Shown: positions 1 to 9,200 of the stretch, piece by piece
Numbering within the stretch: position 1 is the first letter of the stretch
How the letters are laid out: every line of letters starts with the position of its first letter
NCBI RefSeq assembly: GCF_016642265.1
Contig: NZ_MRXX01000003.1
Location: forward strand, 211,374 to 243,379
Direction of reading: 5' to 3'
From: Streptococcus lactarius
Lineage (GTDB): Bacteria; Bacillota; Bacilli; Lactobacillales; Streptococcaceae
DNA length: 32,006 bases
Notes under the pieces: model-generated
Database searches by the model: none
Seen by the model: the letters and a program-made list of their open reading frames with translations, nothing else
What the model was told of the DNA's origin: nothing
Position numbers and translations under genes: made by a program

Positions 1-8
1 ACAATTGA

Positions 9-43
9 GAGACTAGGACTTTTGTCCCAGCCTCTTTTTTTTT
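9..43 (+). terminator. Hairpin terminator of an upstream gene outside the window
   Basis: Arms GAGACTAGGAC (9-19) and GTCCCAGCCTC (24-34) pair around a TTTT loop with two A-C mismatches and are followed by nine T (35-43). Read on the minus strand the mismatches become G-U wobbles. The motif belongs to the GTGGGAC/GTCCCAC-type streptococcal hairpins seen again at 6012 and 31969. The left arm may extend outside the window. It probably ends the gene before glgB. Confidence 0.6.
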
Positions 44-273
44 GAAAAATTTTCTTCTATTATTTAAGGCGAAATATAGGGTAATATTCGTTTTTAACTA
101 ATTAGTGATAAATCTCATCATATAAAAGTTCGGTTTTAACTTTTAAAAACTACAAAAATTTAGTATAATAGTATATAATCTTCAGAAAATAGGAATAAAT
201 GAAAAGAAACTATTCGGTAGGAAAAAATAATAAAAGTTTCCTGAATATTTCATATGAATTTGACAGAATCATC
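44..273. other. AT-rich intergenic stretch, no gene seen
   Basis: This stretch separates the upstream terminator from the glgB promoter. It is very AT-rich, with two TATAAT boxes close together (164-169 and 174-179) but no convincing -35 partner and no downstream coding start. A small imperfect inverted repeat, GTTTTAA/TTAAAAAC, lies at 133-150. I see no ORF, RNA gene or known repeat here. Confidence 0.5.
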
Positions 274-302
274 TTGAAAATTTAACAGTTTTATAGTAAA
301 AT
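274..302 (+). promoter_or_regulatory. Promoter of the glg operon
   Basis: TTGAAA (274-279) and TAAAAT (297-302) are separated by exactly 17 bases, giving a sigma-A-type promoter with a start point near 309. It is the best promoter-like pair upstream of glgB and leaves a leader of about 40 nt containing the AAGGAG ribosome binding site (335-340). Confidence 0.7.
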
Positions 303-312
303 TAAATCAAGC

Positions 313-326
313 AGAAAACGCTTTCA
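313..326 (+). promoter_or_regulatory. CcpA-binding cre box over the glg transcription start
   Basis: AGAAAACGCTTTCA matches the cre consensus TGNAANCGNTTNCA at every fixed position except the first. It lies a few bases downstream of the predicted start point, a position where CcpA normally represses. This fits known catabolite control of glycogen genes in low-GC Gram-positives; repression here is inferred. Confidence 0.75.
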
Positions 327-347
327 AAAAGATAAAGGAGTGAGTAC

Positions 348-2252
348 ATGGATAGAAGTACAGACTTATGGACATTTGGAAGAGGGGACAACTTTCAACT
401 TCAAGAGTACCTAGGAGCTCACAAGGAGAAAATCGAAGATCAAGAAGGATACACCTTCCGTGTTTGGGCCCCCAATGCCCAAGCCGTGCATGTGGTCGGC
501 GATTTTACTGATTGGGAGGATCGTAAACTTCCCATGGTGAAAAACGAAGGGGGTGTTTGGGAAGCCTTTTGCCCAGACGCCAAGGAAGGAGATATCTACA
601 AGTATCTTGTCACTCGAAATAATGGCCAGCAAATCCTGAAAATTGATCCGGTGGCTCTTTGGATGGAAAAGCGTCCTCATACAGGCTCCATTATTAAAGA
701 GATTCCTGAGAAAAAATGGAAAGATGGTCTTTGGAGAGCCCGCCGTAAAAAACTGGGCTTTAAAGAGAGACCGGTTAGCATTTATGAGGTTCACGCAGGA
801 TCGTGGAAACGCAACGAAGACCATAGTCCCTATAGTTTTACCCAGTTAAAGGAAGAATTGATTCCTTATCTGGTTGAAATGAACTATACGCATGTGGAGT
901 TTATGCCGGTAATGGCTCACCCACTAGGGCTTAGCTGGGGTTACCAGTTGATGGGCTATTTTGCTCTGGAACATACCTACGGTAGTCCGGAAGAATTTCA
1001 AGATTTTGTGGAAGAATGCCATCTGAACAATATTGGGGTCATTGTGGACTGGGTGCCTGGTCATTTCATTATCAATGACGATGCCTTGGCTTATTATGAT
1101 GGGACACCAACCTTTGAATACCATGATGAACATCGGGCCCACAACTATGGTTGGGGAGCCTTGAACTTTGATTTGGGGAAAAATCAAGTGCAATCCTTCT
1201 TGATTTCTAGTCTCAAGTTTTGGATCGAAACCTATCATTTAGATGGTATTCGTGTGGATGCGGTCAGCAACATGTTGTATCTCGATTATGATAGCGGACC
1301 ATGGGTGCCAAATATTGACGGGGGAAATTTGAATTATGAAGGGGTCCACTTCTTACGACGCCTAAATGCAATTATCAAGCAAGACCACCCAGATGTTATG
1401 ATGATTGCTGAGGAAAGCTCGGCTGGTCAAAAAATTACGGGTCCTGAAGAAGAAGGGGGCTTGGGCTTTGACTACAAATGGAATATGGGTTGGATGAATG
1501 ACATTCTCAAATTCTATGAGGAAGATCCAATCTACCGTAAGTATGATTTTAATCTGGTAACCTTCAGTTTTATGTATGCCTTTTCTGAACACTTCTTGCT
1601 ACCTTTTTCTCACGATGAAGTGGTTCACGGAAAGAAGAGCATGATGCATAAGATGTGGGGAGACCGCTACAATCAATTTGCAGGCCTTCGCAATCTCTTG
1701 ACCTACCAGGTTTGCCATCCAGGTAAAAAGTTACTCTTTATGGGATCTGAATTCGGTCAGTTTTTAGAGTGGAAATCAGAAGAGCAACTCGAATGGAGTA
1801 ATCTTGAAGATGAAATGAATGCGAAGATGCGCCATTTCACTTCGCAGCTGAATCAATTATATAAAGATCACAAGGAATTGTGGGAAATTGATGAGAGCTT
1901 TGAGGGCTTAGAAATTATTGATGCAGACAATCGCGATCAAAGTGTACTTTCGCTCATTCGGAAAACCCGCAAAGGTGAATTTTTGATCTGTGTCTTTAAT
2001 ATGGCTCCAATTGAACGCAAGGACTTTACGATTGGTGTTCCAATTCCTGCTGTTTACGAAGAGATTTGGAATACGGAATTAGAAGAATGGGGAGGCGTTT
2101 GGAAAGAAACCAATCCGACAGTTCAGTCTCAAGAAGGGCTGTGGAAGGATTATCAGCAAACTTTGACCTTTACCTTACCAGCATTGGGTGCCAGCATTTG
2201 GAAGGTGAAGAGAAAGTTGCGTACGACGAAATCAAAAACATCTGATAAATAG
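348..2252 (+). CDS. glgB: 1,4-alpha-glucan branching enzyme GlgB
   Basis: Glycogen branching enzyme (GH13): it cuts alpha-1,4-glucan chains and re-attaches them through alpha-1,6 bonds in the cytoplasm. The 634-residue length is usual for the family. An N-terminal CBM48-like domain (about residues 25-115) precedes the catalytic barrel and a C-terminal beta domain (about 530-620). The GH13 catalytic triad is visible: nucleophile D304 in GIRVDAV, acid/base E355 in MIAEES, and D423 in [10 protein letters not shown]. The ATG is preceded by AAGGAG with 7 nt spacing. It is the first gene of glgBCDA; a 52-nt gap to glgC holds a small GACTC/GAGTC hairpin. The cre box upstream implies glucose repression of the whole operon. 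The C-terminal 20 residues are lysine-rich and probably disordered. Confidence 0.97.
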   Translation: MDRSTDLWTFGRGDNFQLQEYLGAHKEKIEDQEGYTFRVWAPNAQAVHVVGDFTDWEDRKLPMVKNEGGVWEAFCPDAKEGDIYKYLVTRNNGQQILKIDPVALWMEKRPHTGSIIKEIPEKKWKDGLWRARRKKLGFKERPVSIYEVHAGSWKRNEDHSPYSFTQLKEELIPYLVEMNYTHVEFMPVMAHPLGLSWGYQLMGYFALEHTYGSPEEFQDFVEECHLNNIGVIVDWVPGHFIINDDALAYYDGTPTFEYHDEHRAHNYGWGALNFDLGKNQVQSFLISSLKFWIETYHLDGIRVDAVSNMLYLDYDSGPWVPNIDGGNLNYEGVHFLRRLNAIIKQDHPDVMMIAEESSAGQKITGPEEEGGLGFDYKWNMGWMNDILKFYEEDPIYRKYDFNLVTFSFMYAFSEHFLLPFSHDEVVHGKKSMMHKMWGDRYNQFAGLRNLLTYQVCHPGKKLLFMGSEFGQFLEWKSEEQLEWSNLEDEMNAKMRHFTSQLNQLYKDHKELWEIDESFEGLEIIDADNRDQSVLSLIRKTRKGEFLICVFNMAPIERKDFTIGVPIPAVYEEIWNTELEEWGGVWKETNPTVQSQEGLWKDYQQTLTFTLPALGASIWKVKRKLRTTKSKTSDK

Positions 2253-2304
2253 GATAATTGGTTGACTCTATAGGAGTCTAGGCTTTATAAAGAGGAAGAA
2301 GTCA

Positions 2305-3447
2305 ATGAAGAATGAAATGCTTGCTTTAATTCTTGCCGGTGGGCAAGGAACACGTCTTGGGAAATTAACTCAAAACATTGCAAAACCTGCGGTTCAATTT
2401 GGTGGACGCTATCGCATTATCGATTTTGCTTTATCAAATTGTGCCAATTCAGGTATTCATAATGTCGGAGTTATTACACAATACCAACCGCTCGCACTAA
2501 ATAGCCACATTGGAAATGGTTCGAGCTGGGGCTTAGATGGGATCAATACAGGGGTTTCTATCCTACAACCCTATTCTGCTAGTGAAGGAAATCGTTGGTT
2601 TGAAGGAACTAGCCATGCAATCTTCCAAAATATCGACTATATCGATAGCATCAATCCGGAATATGTTCTCATCCTTTCTGGAGACCATATCTACAAGATG
2701 GACTACGATGACATGCTTCAATCTCACAAAGATAACAATGCTAGTTTGACAGTAGCCGTTTTGGATGTACCCTTGAAGGAAGCTAGCCGTTTTGGAATCA
2801 TGAATACAGATGCCAACAACCGGATCGTTGAGTTTGAAGAAAAACCAGCAGAACCAAAATCAACCAAAGCATCCATGGGAATTTACATTTTTGACTGGGC
2901 TCGTTTGCGCAATATGCTGGTTGCTGCTGAAAAGAGCGATATCGATATGTCAGACTTTGGTAAAAATGTCATTCCAACCTATCTTGAATCAGGTGAAAGC
3001 GTTTATGCCTATGAATTCAATGGGTATTGGAAAGACGTAGGGACCATTGAATCTCTTTGGGAAGCCAATATGGAATATATTGATCCAAATAATGCTTTGG
3101 ATAGTCGCGACCGTCACTGGAAAATCTATTCACGCAACCTCATTTCTCCACCAAACTTCTTTGGTGAAAATGGTCATGTTGAAGACTCTCTAGTCGTTGA
3201 TGGTTGCTTGGTAGATGGTACGGTGAAACATTCCATATTATCTACAGAAGCTCAGATCCGTGAAGGCGCTGTTGTAGAAGACTCTGTCGTGATGAGTAAT
3301 GCCATTATCGGTAAAGGTGCAGTTGTCAAACGTGCGATTATTGGTGAGGGTGCTGTCATTGCGGATGGTGTCGTGATTGATGGTACAGAGGAAGTACAAG
3401 TTGTCGGTTACAATGAAAAAGTGGGGGTAGTTACAGATGAAGATTGA
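2305..3447 (+). CDS. glgC: Glucose-1-phosphate adenylyltransferase GlgC (catalytic subunit)
   Basis: It makes ADP-glucose from glucose-1-phosphate and ATP, the committed step of bacterial glycogen synthesis. The N-terminal nucleotidyltransferase loop AGGQGTRL is intact (residues 11-18), as are the sugar-pocket motif GGRYRIIDF and the catalytic aspartate D127 in [11 protein letters not shown] left-handed beta-helix of hexapeptide repeats fills the C-terminal third (about 290-370). Length 380 aa is typical. The ATG follows GAGGAAG. Its 3' end overlaps glgD by 11 bp, implying translational coupling. In S. mutans and Bacillus relatives GlgC works as a heterotetramer with GlgD (family knowledge); the conserved pair here suggests the same. 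Confidence 0.97.
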   Translation: MKNEMLALILAGGQGTRLGKLTQNIAKPAVQFGGRYRIIDFALSNCANSGIHNVGVITQYQPLALNSHIGNGSSWGLDGINTGVSILQPYSASEGNRWFEGTSHAIFQNIDYIDSINPEYVLILSGDHIYKMDYDDMLQSHKDNNASLTVAVLDVPLKEASRFGIMNTDANNRIVEFEEKPAEPKSTKASMGIYIFDWARLRNMLVAAEKSDIDMSDFGKNVIPTYLESGESVYAYEFNGYWKDVGTIESLWEANMEYIDPNNALDSRDRHWKIYSRNLISPPNFFGENGHVEDSLVVDGCLVDGTVKHSILSTEAQIREGAVVEDSVVMSNAIIGKGAVVKRAIIGEGAVIADGVVIDGTEEVQVVGYNEKVGVVTDED

Positions 3448-4573
3448 TAAATATTCAGCCATTCTAGGAAATACAGTTGGGTATCATGATATGTCCACTT
3501 TAACCAGCCATCGTCCGGTTGCCTCTTTGCCTTTTGGTGGGAAATACCGTTTGATTGACTTCCCGTTGTCAAGTCTTGCCAATGCAGGAATTCGGAGCGT
3601 TTTTGGAATCTTCCAACAAGAAAATATCAGTTCAGTCTTTGACCATATTCGTTCTGGTCGTGAATGGGGCTTGTCTACTTTGTTGAGTCACTATTACCTT
3701 GGAATCTATAATACTCCAGTTGAAAATACAACTGTAGGACCAGAATACTACCAACAATTATTGACTTATCTGAAACGGTCTGGATCCGACCAAACAGTTG
3801 CTTTGAACTGTGATGTCTTAGTAAATATTGATCTCAATCAGGTCTTCCATTTGCACAATACGGTCGATCGTCCGATCACAGTGGTCTATAAAAAATTGCC
3901 TTCAAAAGATATTTCAGAAGTCAATTCTGTCTTGGAAATTGATGAATCAGACCATGTCATCAGTCAAAAACTCTTTGATAGCAAAGATGCAGCAGAAGTC
4001 TATAATATGTCGACAGATATCTTTATTGTGGATACGCCTTGGTTGATCGAAAAGATTGAGGAAGAAGCGAAAAAAGAATATCCGCAAAAATTGCGCTACA
4101 TCTTACGTGAGTTAGCGGTAGAATACAATGCCTTTGCCTTTGAATATACAGGTTACTTAGCCAATGTCCATTCTGTGGAGTCTTATTATCGTTCAAATTT
4201 GGATATGTTGGAAACACAAAATTTCATCAAACTCTTCTCTCCAAATCAAAAAGTTTATACAAAAGTGAAAAATGAAGAGCCAACTTATTACGCAAAAACT
4301 TCAAATATTAAGACCTCTCAATTTGCATCAGGTAGTATCGTAGAAGGTAGGGTAGAAAACTCTGTCGTTTCGCGTCGTGTCTACTTACATCAAGGTTCAG
4401 AGGTTCGTAGTAGTATACTCTTCCCAGGTGTTGTGGTTCATGAAAATGCTATTGTTGAACATGCAATTCTTGATAAGGGTGTTGAAGTCGCTGCTGGTGT
4501 TACGATTCGTGGTAGTCTCGATGCACCTGTAGTGGTTCAAAAAGGAACAATTGTTACAGAGGATATTGTCTAA
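3437..4573 (+). CDS. glgD: GlgD, GlgC-like regulatory subunit of ADP-glucose pyrophosphorylase
   Basis: A paralogue of GlgC with the same fold order: nucleotidyltransferase-like domain, then C-terminal left-handed beta-helix; 378 aa. The glycine-rich ATP loop found in GlgC is lost: the N-terminus reads [15 protein letters not shown], with no GGxGxRL, and the GDH catalytic motif is replaced by NCDVLVNID. The sugar-side motif [19 protein letters not shown] is kept. This fits the known role of GlgD as a catalytically poor subunit that activates GlgC. Translation probably starts at the ATG inside the glgC end, behind a GTGGGGG ribosome binding site. Its stop overlaps the glgA start by one base (TAATG). 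Confidence 0.95.
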   Translation: MKIDKYSAILGNTVGYHDMSTLTSHRPVASLPFGGKYRLIDFPLSSLANAGIRSVFGIFQQENISSVFDHIRSGREWGLSTLLSHYYLGIYNTPVENTTVGPEYYQQLLTYLKRSGSDQTVALNCDVLVNIDLNQVFHLHNTVDRPITVVYKKLPSKDISEVNSVLEIDESDHVISQKLFDSKDAAEVYNMSTDIFIVDTPWLIEKIEEEAKKEYPQKLRYILRELAVEYNAFAFEYTGYLANVHSVESYYRSNLDMLETQNFIKLFSPNQKVYTKVKNEEPTYYAKTSNIKTSQFASGSIVEGRVENSVVSRRVYLHQGSEVRSSILFPGVVVHENAIVEHAILDKGVEVAAGVTIRGSLDAPVVVQKGTIVTEDIV

Positions 4574-6000
4574 TGAAACTATTATTTGTCGCAGCTGAAG
4601 GGGCTCCATTTTCAAAAACAGGTGGTTTAGGTGATGTAATTGGAGCTCTTCCTAAATCACTAGCTAAAAGTGGGCACGATGTCCGTGTGGTCCTTCCCTA
4701 CTATGATATGGTAGATACCAAATTTGGGGATCAAATCGAGGATGTCTTGCATTTTGAAACCAAGGTTGGTTGGAGAAGTGAATACGTTGGGGTTAAGCGT
4801 ATCTTTAGAGATGGTGTTACCTTCTATTTCATTGATAACCAAAAATATTTCTTCAGAGGCCATGTTTATGGTGATTTCGATGATGGTGAACGCTTCGCCT
4901 ATTTCCAATTGGCAGCTCTTGAGATGATGGAGCGAGTGGATTTTATTCCAGATGTTGTGCATGCGCATGATTATCATACGGCCATGATTCCATTCCTTCT
5001 GAAAGAAAAATACCGTTGGATTCAAGCTTACAATGGTATTAAATCTGTTTTAACCATCCACAATTTGGAATTTCAAGGGCAATTTGATCCAGGTATGTTG
5101 TGGGATCTGTTTGGTGTAGGCTTTGAACGTTATGAAGATGGCACACTGCGTTGGAGAGATTGTCTCAATTGGATGAAGGCAGGTATCTTGTATGCGGACC
5201 GTGTTACGACGGTTTCTCCTAGTTATTCTTACGAGATTATGACCCCTGAGTACGGTTGTGGTCTGGATCAAATCCTGCGGATGGAATCTGGAAAACTGAC
5301 AGGTATTGTCAATGGAATTGATGCAGATCTTTATGATCCGGAAACAGATCCACTCTTAACCTATCATTTTAGCAAAGATGATTTGTCAGGAAAAGCAGAG
5401 AGCAAACGAGCCCTTCAAGAGCGAGTTGGATTACCTGTACGGGATGATGTTCCTCTATTTGGAATTGTTTCTCGTTTGACACGCCAAAAAGGTTTTGATG
5501 TGGTCGTTGAAGGATTGCATCAACTCTTGCAAAAAGATATTCAAATCGTTTTATTGGGAACGGGAGATCCTGGCTTTGAAAATGCCTTTGCATGGTTTGG
5601 CCAAGCATATCCGGATAAACTTTCTGCCAATATTTTGTTTGATGTTCAATTAGCGCAAGAAATTTATGCCGCTTCGGATGTCTTTTTGATGCCAAGCCGC
5701 TTCGAACCATGTGGACTTTCTCAAATGATGGCCATGCGTTATGGAACGCTTCCGCTAGTCCATGAAGTTGGTGGGCTTCGGGATACTGTTCAACCATATA
5801 ACGCTTATGATGGCAGTGGAACCGGATTTAGTTTCAATAATCTATCAGGGTATTGGTTGAATTGGGCAGTTGATGAAGCTTTGGGTGTTTATTCGAATGA
5901 TCAAGAAGCTTGGCGTGGGTTGCAAGAGCAAGCCATGACGCGCGATTTCTCTTGGGATACAGCTAGTCAACGCTACAACGACTTGTATCAATCATTATAG
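4573..6000 (+). CDS. glgA: Glycogen synthase GlgA (ADP-glucose-dependent)
   Basis: A GT5 retaining glycosyltransferase that adds glucose from ADP-glucose to growing alpha-1,4 chains. The N-terminal ADP-glucose site KTGGLGDV (residues 15-22) is intact, as are [17 protein letters not shown], the second-domain motif SRLTRQKG and the C-terminal [15 protein letters not shown]. Length 475 aa matches the family. The ATG overlaps the glgD stop by one base, so it is likely translationally coupled; AGAGG lies 11 nt upstream. It is the last gene of the operon, followed after about a dozen bases by a strong terminator. Glycogen phosphorylase (glgP), which follows glgA in S. mutans as I recall, is absent here. 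Confidence 0.97.
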   Translation: MKLLFVAAEGAPFSKTGGLGDVIGALPKSLAKSGHDVRVVLPYYDMVDTKFGDQIEDVLHFETKVGWRSEYVGVKRIFRDGVTFYFIDNQKYFFRGHVYGDFDDGERFAYFQLAALEMMERVDFIPDVVHAHDYHTAMIPFLLKEKYRWIQAYNGIKSVLTIHNLEFQGQFDPGMLWDLFGVGFERYEDGTLRWRDCLNWMKAGILYADRVTTVSPSYSYEIMTPEYGCGLDQILRMESGKLTGIVNGIDADLYDPETDPLLTYHFSKDDLSGKAESKRALQERVGLPVRDDVPLFGIVSRLTRQKGFDVVVEGLHQLLQKDIQIVLLGTGDPGFENAFAWFGQAYPDKLSANILFDVQLAQEIYAASDVFLMPSRFEPCGLSQMMAMRYGTLPLVHEVGGLRDTVQPYNAYDGSGTGFSFNNLSGYWLNWAVDEALGVYSNDQEAWRGLQEQAMTRDFSWDTASQRYNDLYQSL

Positions 6001-6011
6001 TAGAATACTTT

Positions 6012-6065
6012 GGGGTGGGACTGGAACGAAACTTCTTCACTTTCGTTCTAGTCTTCCTCTTTTTT
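6012..6065 (+). terminator. Terminator of the glg operon
   Basis: A long imperfect hairpin has left arm GGTGGGACTGGAACGAAA (6014-6031), a loop of about 9 nt, and right arm TTTCGTTCTAGTCTTCCT (6041-6058), then a T-rich tail to 6065. The base of the stem is the streptococcal GTGGGAC motif. It sits right after the glgA stop and closes the operon. Confidence 0.85.
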
Positions 6066-6146
6066 GATGGTTTAGAAAAGCAACAGTTGTTCGGTCCTCG
6101 CAACGATTTACCGATAGAAAATAGTTCATTTAGTGAGTGGTCAAAC

Positions 6147-6175
6147 TTGCTAAAATAATTGAAAAAAGATAAGAT
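6147..6175 (+). promoter_or_regulatory. Possible promoter of the metalloprotease gene
   Basis: TTGCTA (6147-6152), 17 bases, then TAAGAT (6170-6175). Both boxes are imperfect (4/6 for each hexamer). The predicted start point is near 6182, giving a leader of about 95 nt. No better pair was seen between the glg terminator and the gene. The rest of 6066-6277 shows no ORF. Confidence 0.35.
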
Positions 6176-6179
6176 AGAT

Positions 6180-6208
6180 AAAGGTAAAACATCTCAGGAA
6201 TTACCTTT
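6180..6208. promoter_or_regulatory. Inverted repeat over the predicted start point of the metalloprotease gene
   Basis: AAAGGTAA (6180-6187) and TTACCTTT (6201-6208) form a perfect 8-bp inverted repeat with a 13-base gap. It begins at the transcription start predicted from the promoter just upstream, so it could be an operator or the first hairpin of the leader. No regulator is assigned. Confidence 0.4.
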
Positions 6209-6277
6209 GTAGACCTGCTCTAAAAAAGGAATAGTCCATTCTTGAGAAACAAATATTACTATGTAGGAATTTAAAGG

Positions 6278-9200
6278 ATGAAAAAGAAGAAACAAACTGT
6301 TGAAAAAATCACCAAATATTCGATTCGGAAATTATCTGTTGGTGTAGGGCCAGTTGCGATTGGAGCTTTTCTATTAGGAGCGAGTCTACTTACTCCTCAA
6401 CCTGTACAAGCCGATCAGTATACACAAGCGGCCAATGTCCATCTGGGATATGTGACAGAAGATGAGCTGACCCCTGATGAAGAGGCGCAAGTCATTCATG
6501 CGATTCCAGATCAATACCAAAACGAGGATACCTTTTATTTGGTCTATAGAAAAAAAGGAATGTCCCAACAAACCTTGCCTCAGACAGGAAGTCAGGAAGT
6601 GGCACTACTAGGACTTAGTTTTGCGACAGCTTCTTTGGCAGTTCTCTTGCTTTCTAAAAAGCACCGCAACAAGGTGATGGGTGTTCTTCTAATTGGGGCG
6701 ATGGGACAAAGTCTTCTCCTTCCAGTAGAAGTGGCAGCTTTACAAAATCAAGTATTATTGCCCTATAATCAAACGATTTCGGTCTCATCCAGCAAAGATC
6801 TTGCAGCTGGTGTGATTCCAATTGATGGGTACGACTATGTCGGATATCTTCATTACCCAACCACTCAAGAAAGCGGCAAAGAAGTCCCAACCAAGATTCA
6901 GAAAAAACAAGAACCTGCGTCCCCCACTACCCAGACAAGTCCGGTGGTGCCACCACTAGATTTGAACTCACGTGTGACGCCTGAAGATGCTCCAGCCTTT
7001 CCAACGCTTGAAAAGCCGAGGGTTGAAGTTTCCACAGAACCAATTCCATTTGAAACAGTGGAGCAAGGCGATGCTACGCTGGCTAAGGGCCAAAGCAAGG
7101 TGCTAACAGCTGGTCAAACTGGTGAGCGGAGAATCGTTACAGAAGTGAGTCTTGTGGACGGTAAAGAAGTTCGAAGGATAATCGAAAATACAGTTACGAA
7201 AGAACCAGTTTCACAAGTCCTTTCAGTAGGAACAAAAGAAGAAACTCAACTAAGTCCGCAGCCAGTCGTCACAGCAAAAGGGACACAAGAAGTAGGCCAC
7301 GAAGGTGAAGCCCTTGTCCAACCAGAGACCCCATCTTATACTGGAGTGGTAGATGCAAAAGGGACACAAGAAGTAGGCCATGAAGGTGAAGCAACGGTTC
7401 AGCCGGAGAACCCGTCCTATACTGGAGTAGTGGATGCTAAAGGGACACAAGAAGTAGGCCACGAAGGTGAAGCAGCGGTTCAGCCGGAGAATCCAAGCTA
7501 CCAAATGACCGAAGGGACTGTAACAGAAACAGAAACGGTGTCTCTTCCATATGCAACTGAGTCTGTAGCAGATGCCAATCGATACACCGATGAAGAAAGC
7601 GTGATTCAAAAAGGTCAAGTGGGAAGCCAGTTGATTCGTCGTGTTTATAAAACGATCAATGGTGAGAAAGTTGGAGAGCCAATCAGCACCAGCACAGAGA
7701 CACTCCAAGCTCCTGTGAACGAAAAAATCAGTCGTGGAACCAAGGCTATCGAAGGACAGACCGAGGAAGTGTCGATCGAAGAAATCCCATTTAAGACGGC
7801 GACAGAGCAAGATGCTAGCCTACAAAAGGGCACTGAAATAGTCTCTCAAGTAGGGAAAAATGGAAAGAAGAAAATCACCAAGGTATACAAAACCATCAAA
7901 GGTGTAAAGACAGCGGATGCACCGACCGTTTCAGAGGAAGTGGTAGAAGCACCGCAGGACCGTATCATCAAAAAAGGAACGAAAGAACTTGAAAAACCAA
8001 ACTTAACGTTGGCGACACTTGATAAGGAAGAACTAAATCGGACTGCAAAGGCTACCTATCGTTTAAGTAAACCAGATGGTGTGACCATCAAGTCGATCCA
8101 AACGGTGTTGAAAAAGGATGGTCAAGTGGTTAAGACCGTTAGCCTCACAGAAGCGGATCTTGCAGCAGCTTTGGCAGATCTGGATTATTATAAGGACTAC
8201 ACGCTAGCTACAACCATGGTTTATGACCGAGGAAATGGGGATGAAGAAGAAGTACTCCAAGAAGAACCTCTAAGACTGGATCTTAAAAAAGTAGAAATCA
8301 AAAATATCAAAGAATCTAGCCTGATCCGTGTGGACGACCAAGGTGTTGAGACAGATAGCAGTTTATTGTCCGAAACACCAACAGATGTCACCCCTTATTA
8401 CTTGAAAGTGACAACAGAGGATAATAAGGTCACTAAACTCGCCGTTGATAAAATCGAAGAGGTAACGGTAGACGGTAAGACGCTCTACAAAGTGACAGCC
8501 AAAGCACCTGATTTGGTTCAACGGACTTCTGATCGACGATTTAGCCAAGAGTATGTTCATTACTTTGCCAAACCAAAAGCCCATGAAGGGGATGTCTATT
8601 ACGATTTTAATGAACTTGTCAAAGCCATGCAGGCAAATAAAAATGGAACCTTCAAACTCGGTGCGGATCTAAATGCAGCAAATGTACCAACACCAACTAA
8701 ACAGTATGTCCCAGGTACCTTTACTGGTCATTTAACCAGTGTGGATGGTAAACAATACACCATCTATAATATGGCTCGCCAGTTATTTGATGGAATCGAG
8801 AATGGATCTGTTAAAAATATTAACTTAGGAAATGTTGCCATCAATATGCCTTGGGTTGAATCTATTTCCCCACTTGCAAGAACCGTTAAAAATGCTACGG
8901 TTGAGAATATCAAGGTGACTGGTAGTGTTCTTGGCAAAGATGGGATAGCCGGTATTGTCAATAAAGTGGACACTGGAGGTCTCTTGAAGAATGTTGCCTT
9001 TATCGGTAAGATTACTGGAATTGGCGACAAGGGATGGGATATTGGTGGCATTGCAGGTGAAGTATGGCGAGGCAATATCAAACAAGCTTATGTAGACGCG
9101 GATATCAAAGCTAATAAAGCCCGTGTTGGTGGTCTGGTTGCGAGATCTGATAATGGTTCTGACCCTAATGGGATCGACAAGTATGCCTCTATTCGAAATG

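Noticed and set aside
44..347. Possible small RNA in the AT-rich region before glgB
   Set aside because: Two TATAAT boxes exist, but there is no -35 partner and no downstream hairpin with a T-tract to end such an RNA.
2262..2291. TTGACT-N18-TATAAA promoter-like pair just before glgC
   Set aside because: The transcription start would fall at about 2298, on or after the glgC ribosome binding site (2292-2298), leaving no usable leader. glgC is better explained as part of the glgB operon.
7250..7810. Long minus-strand open frame (186 aa) opposite the G5 and repeat region
   Set aside because: Its repeats mirror those of the metalloprotease coding strand, and its composition is what an antisense frame of a Glu/Thr/Gly-rich protein gives. 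No promoter or ribosome binding site.
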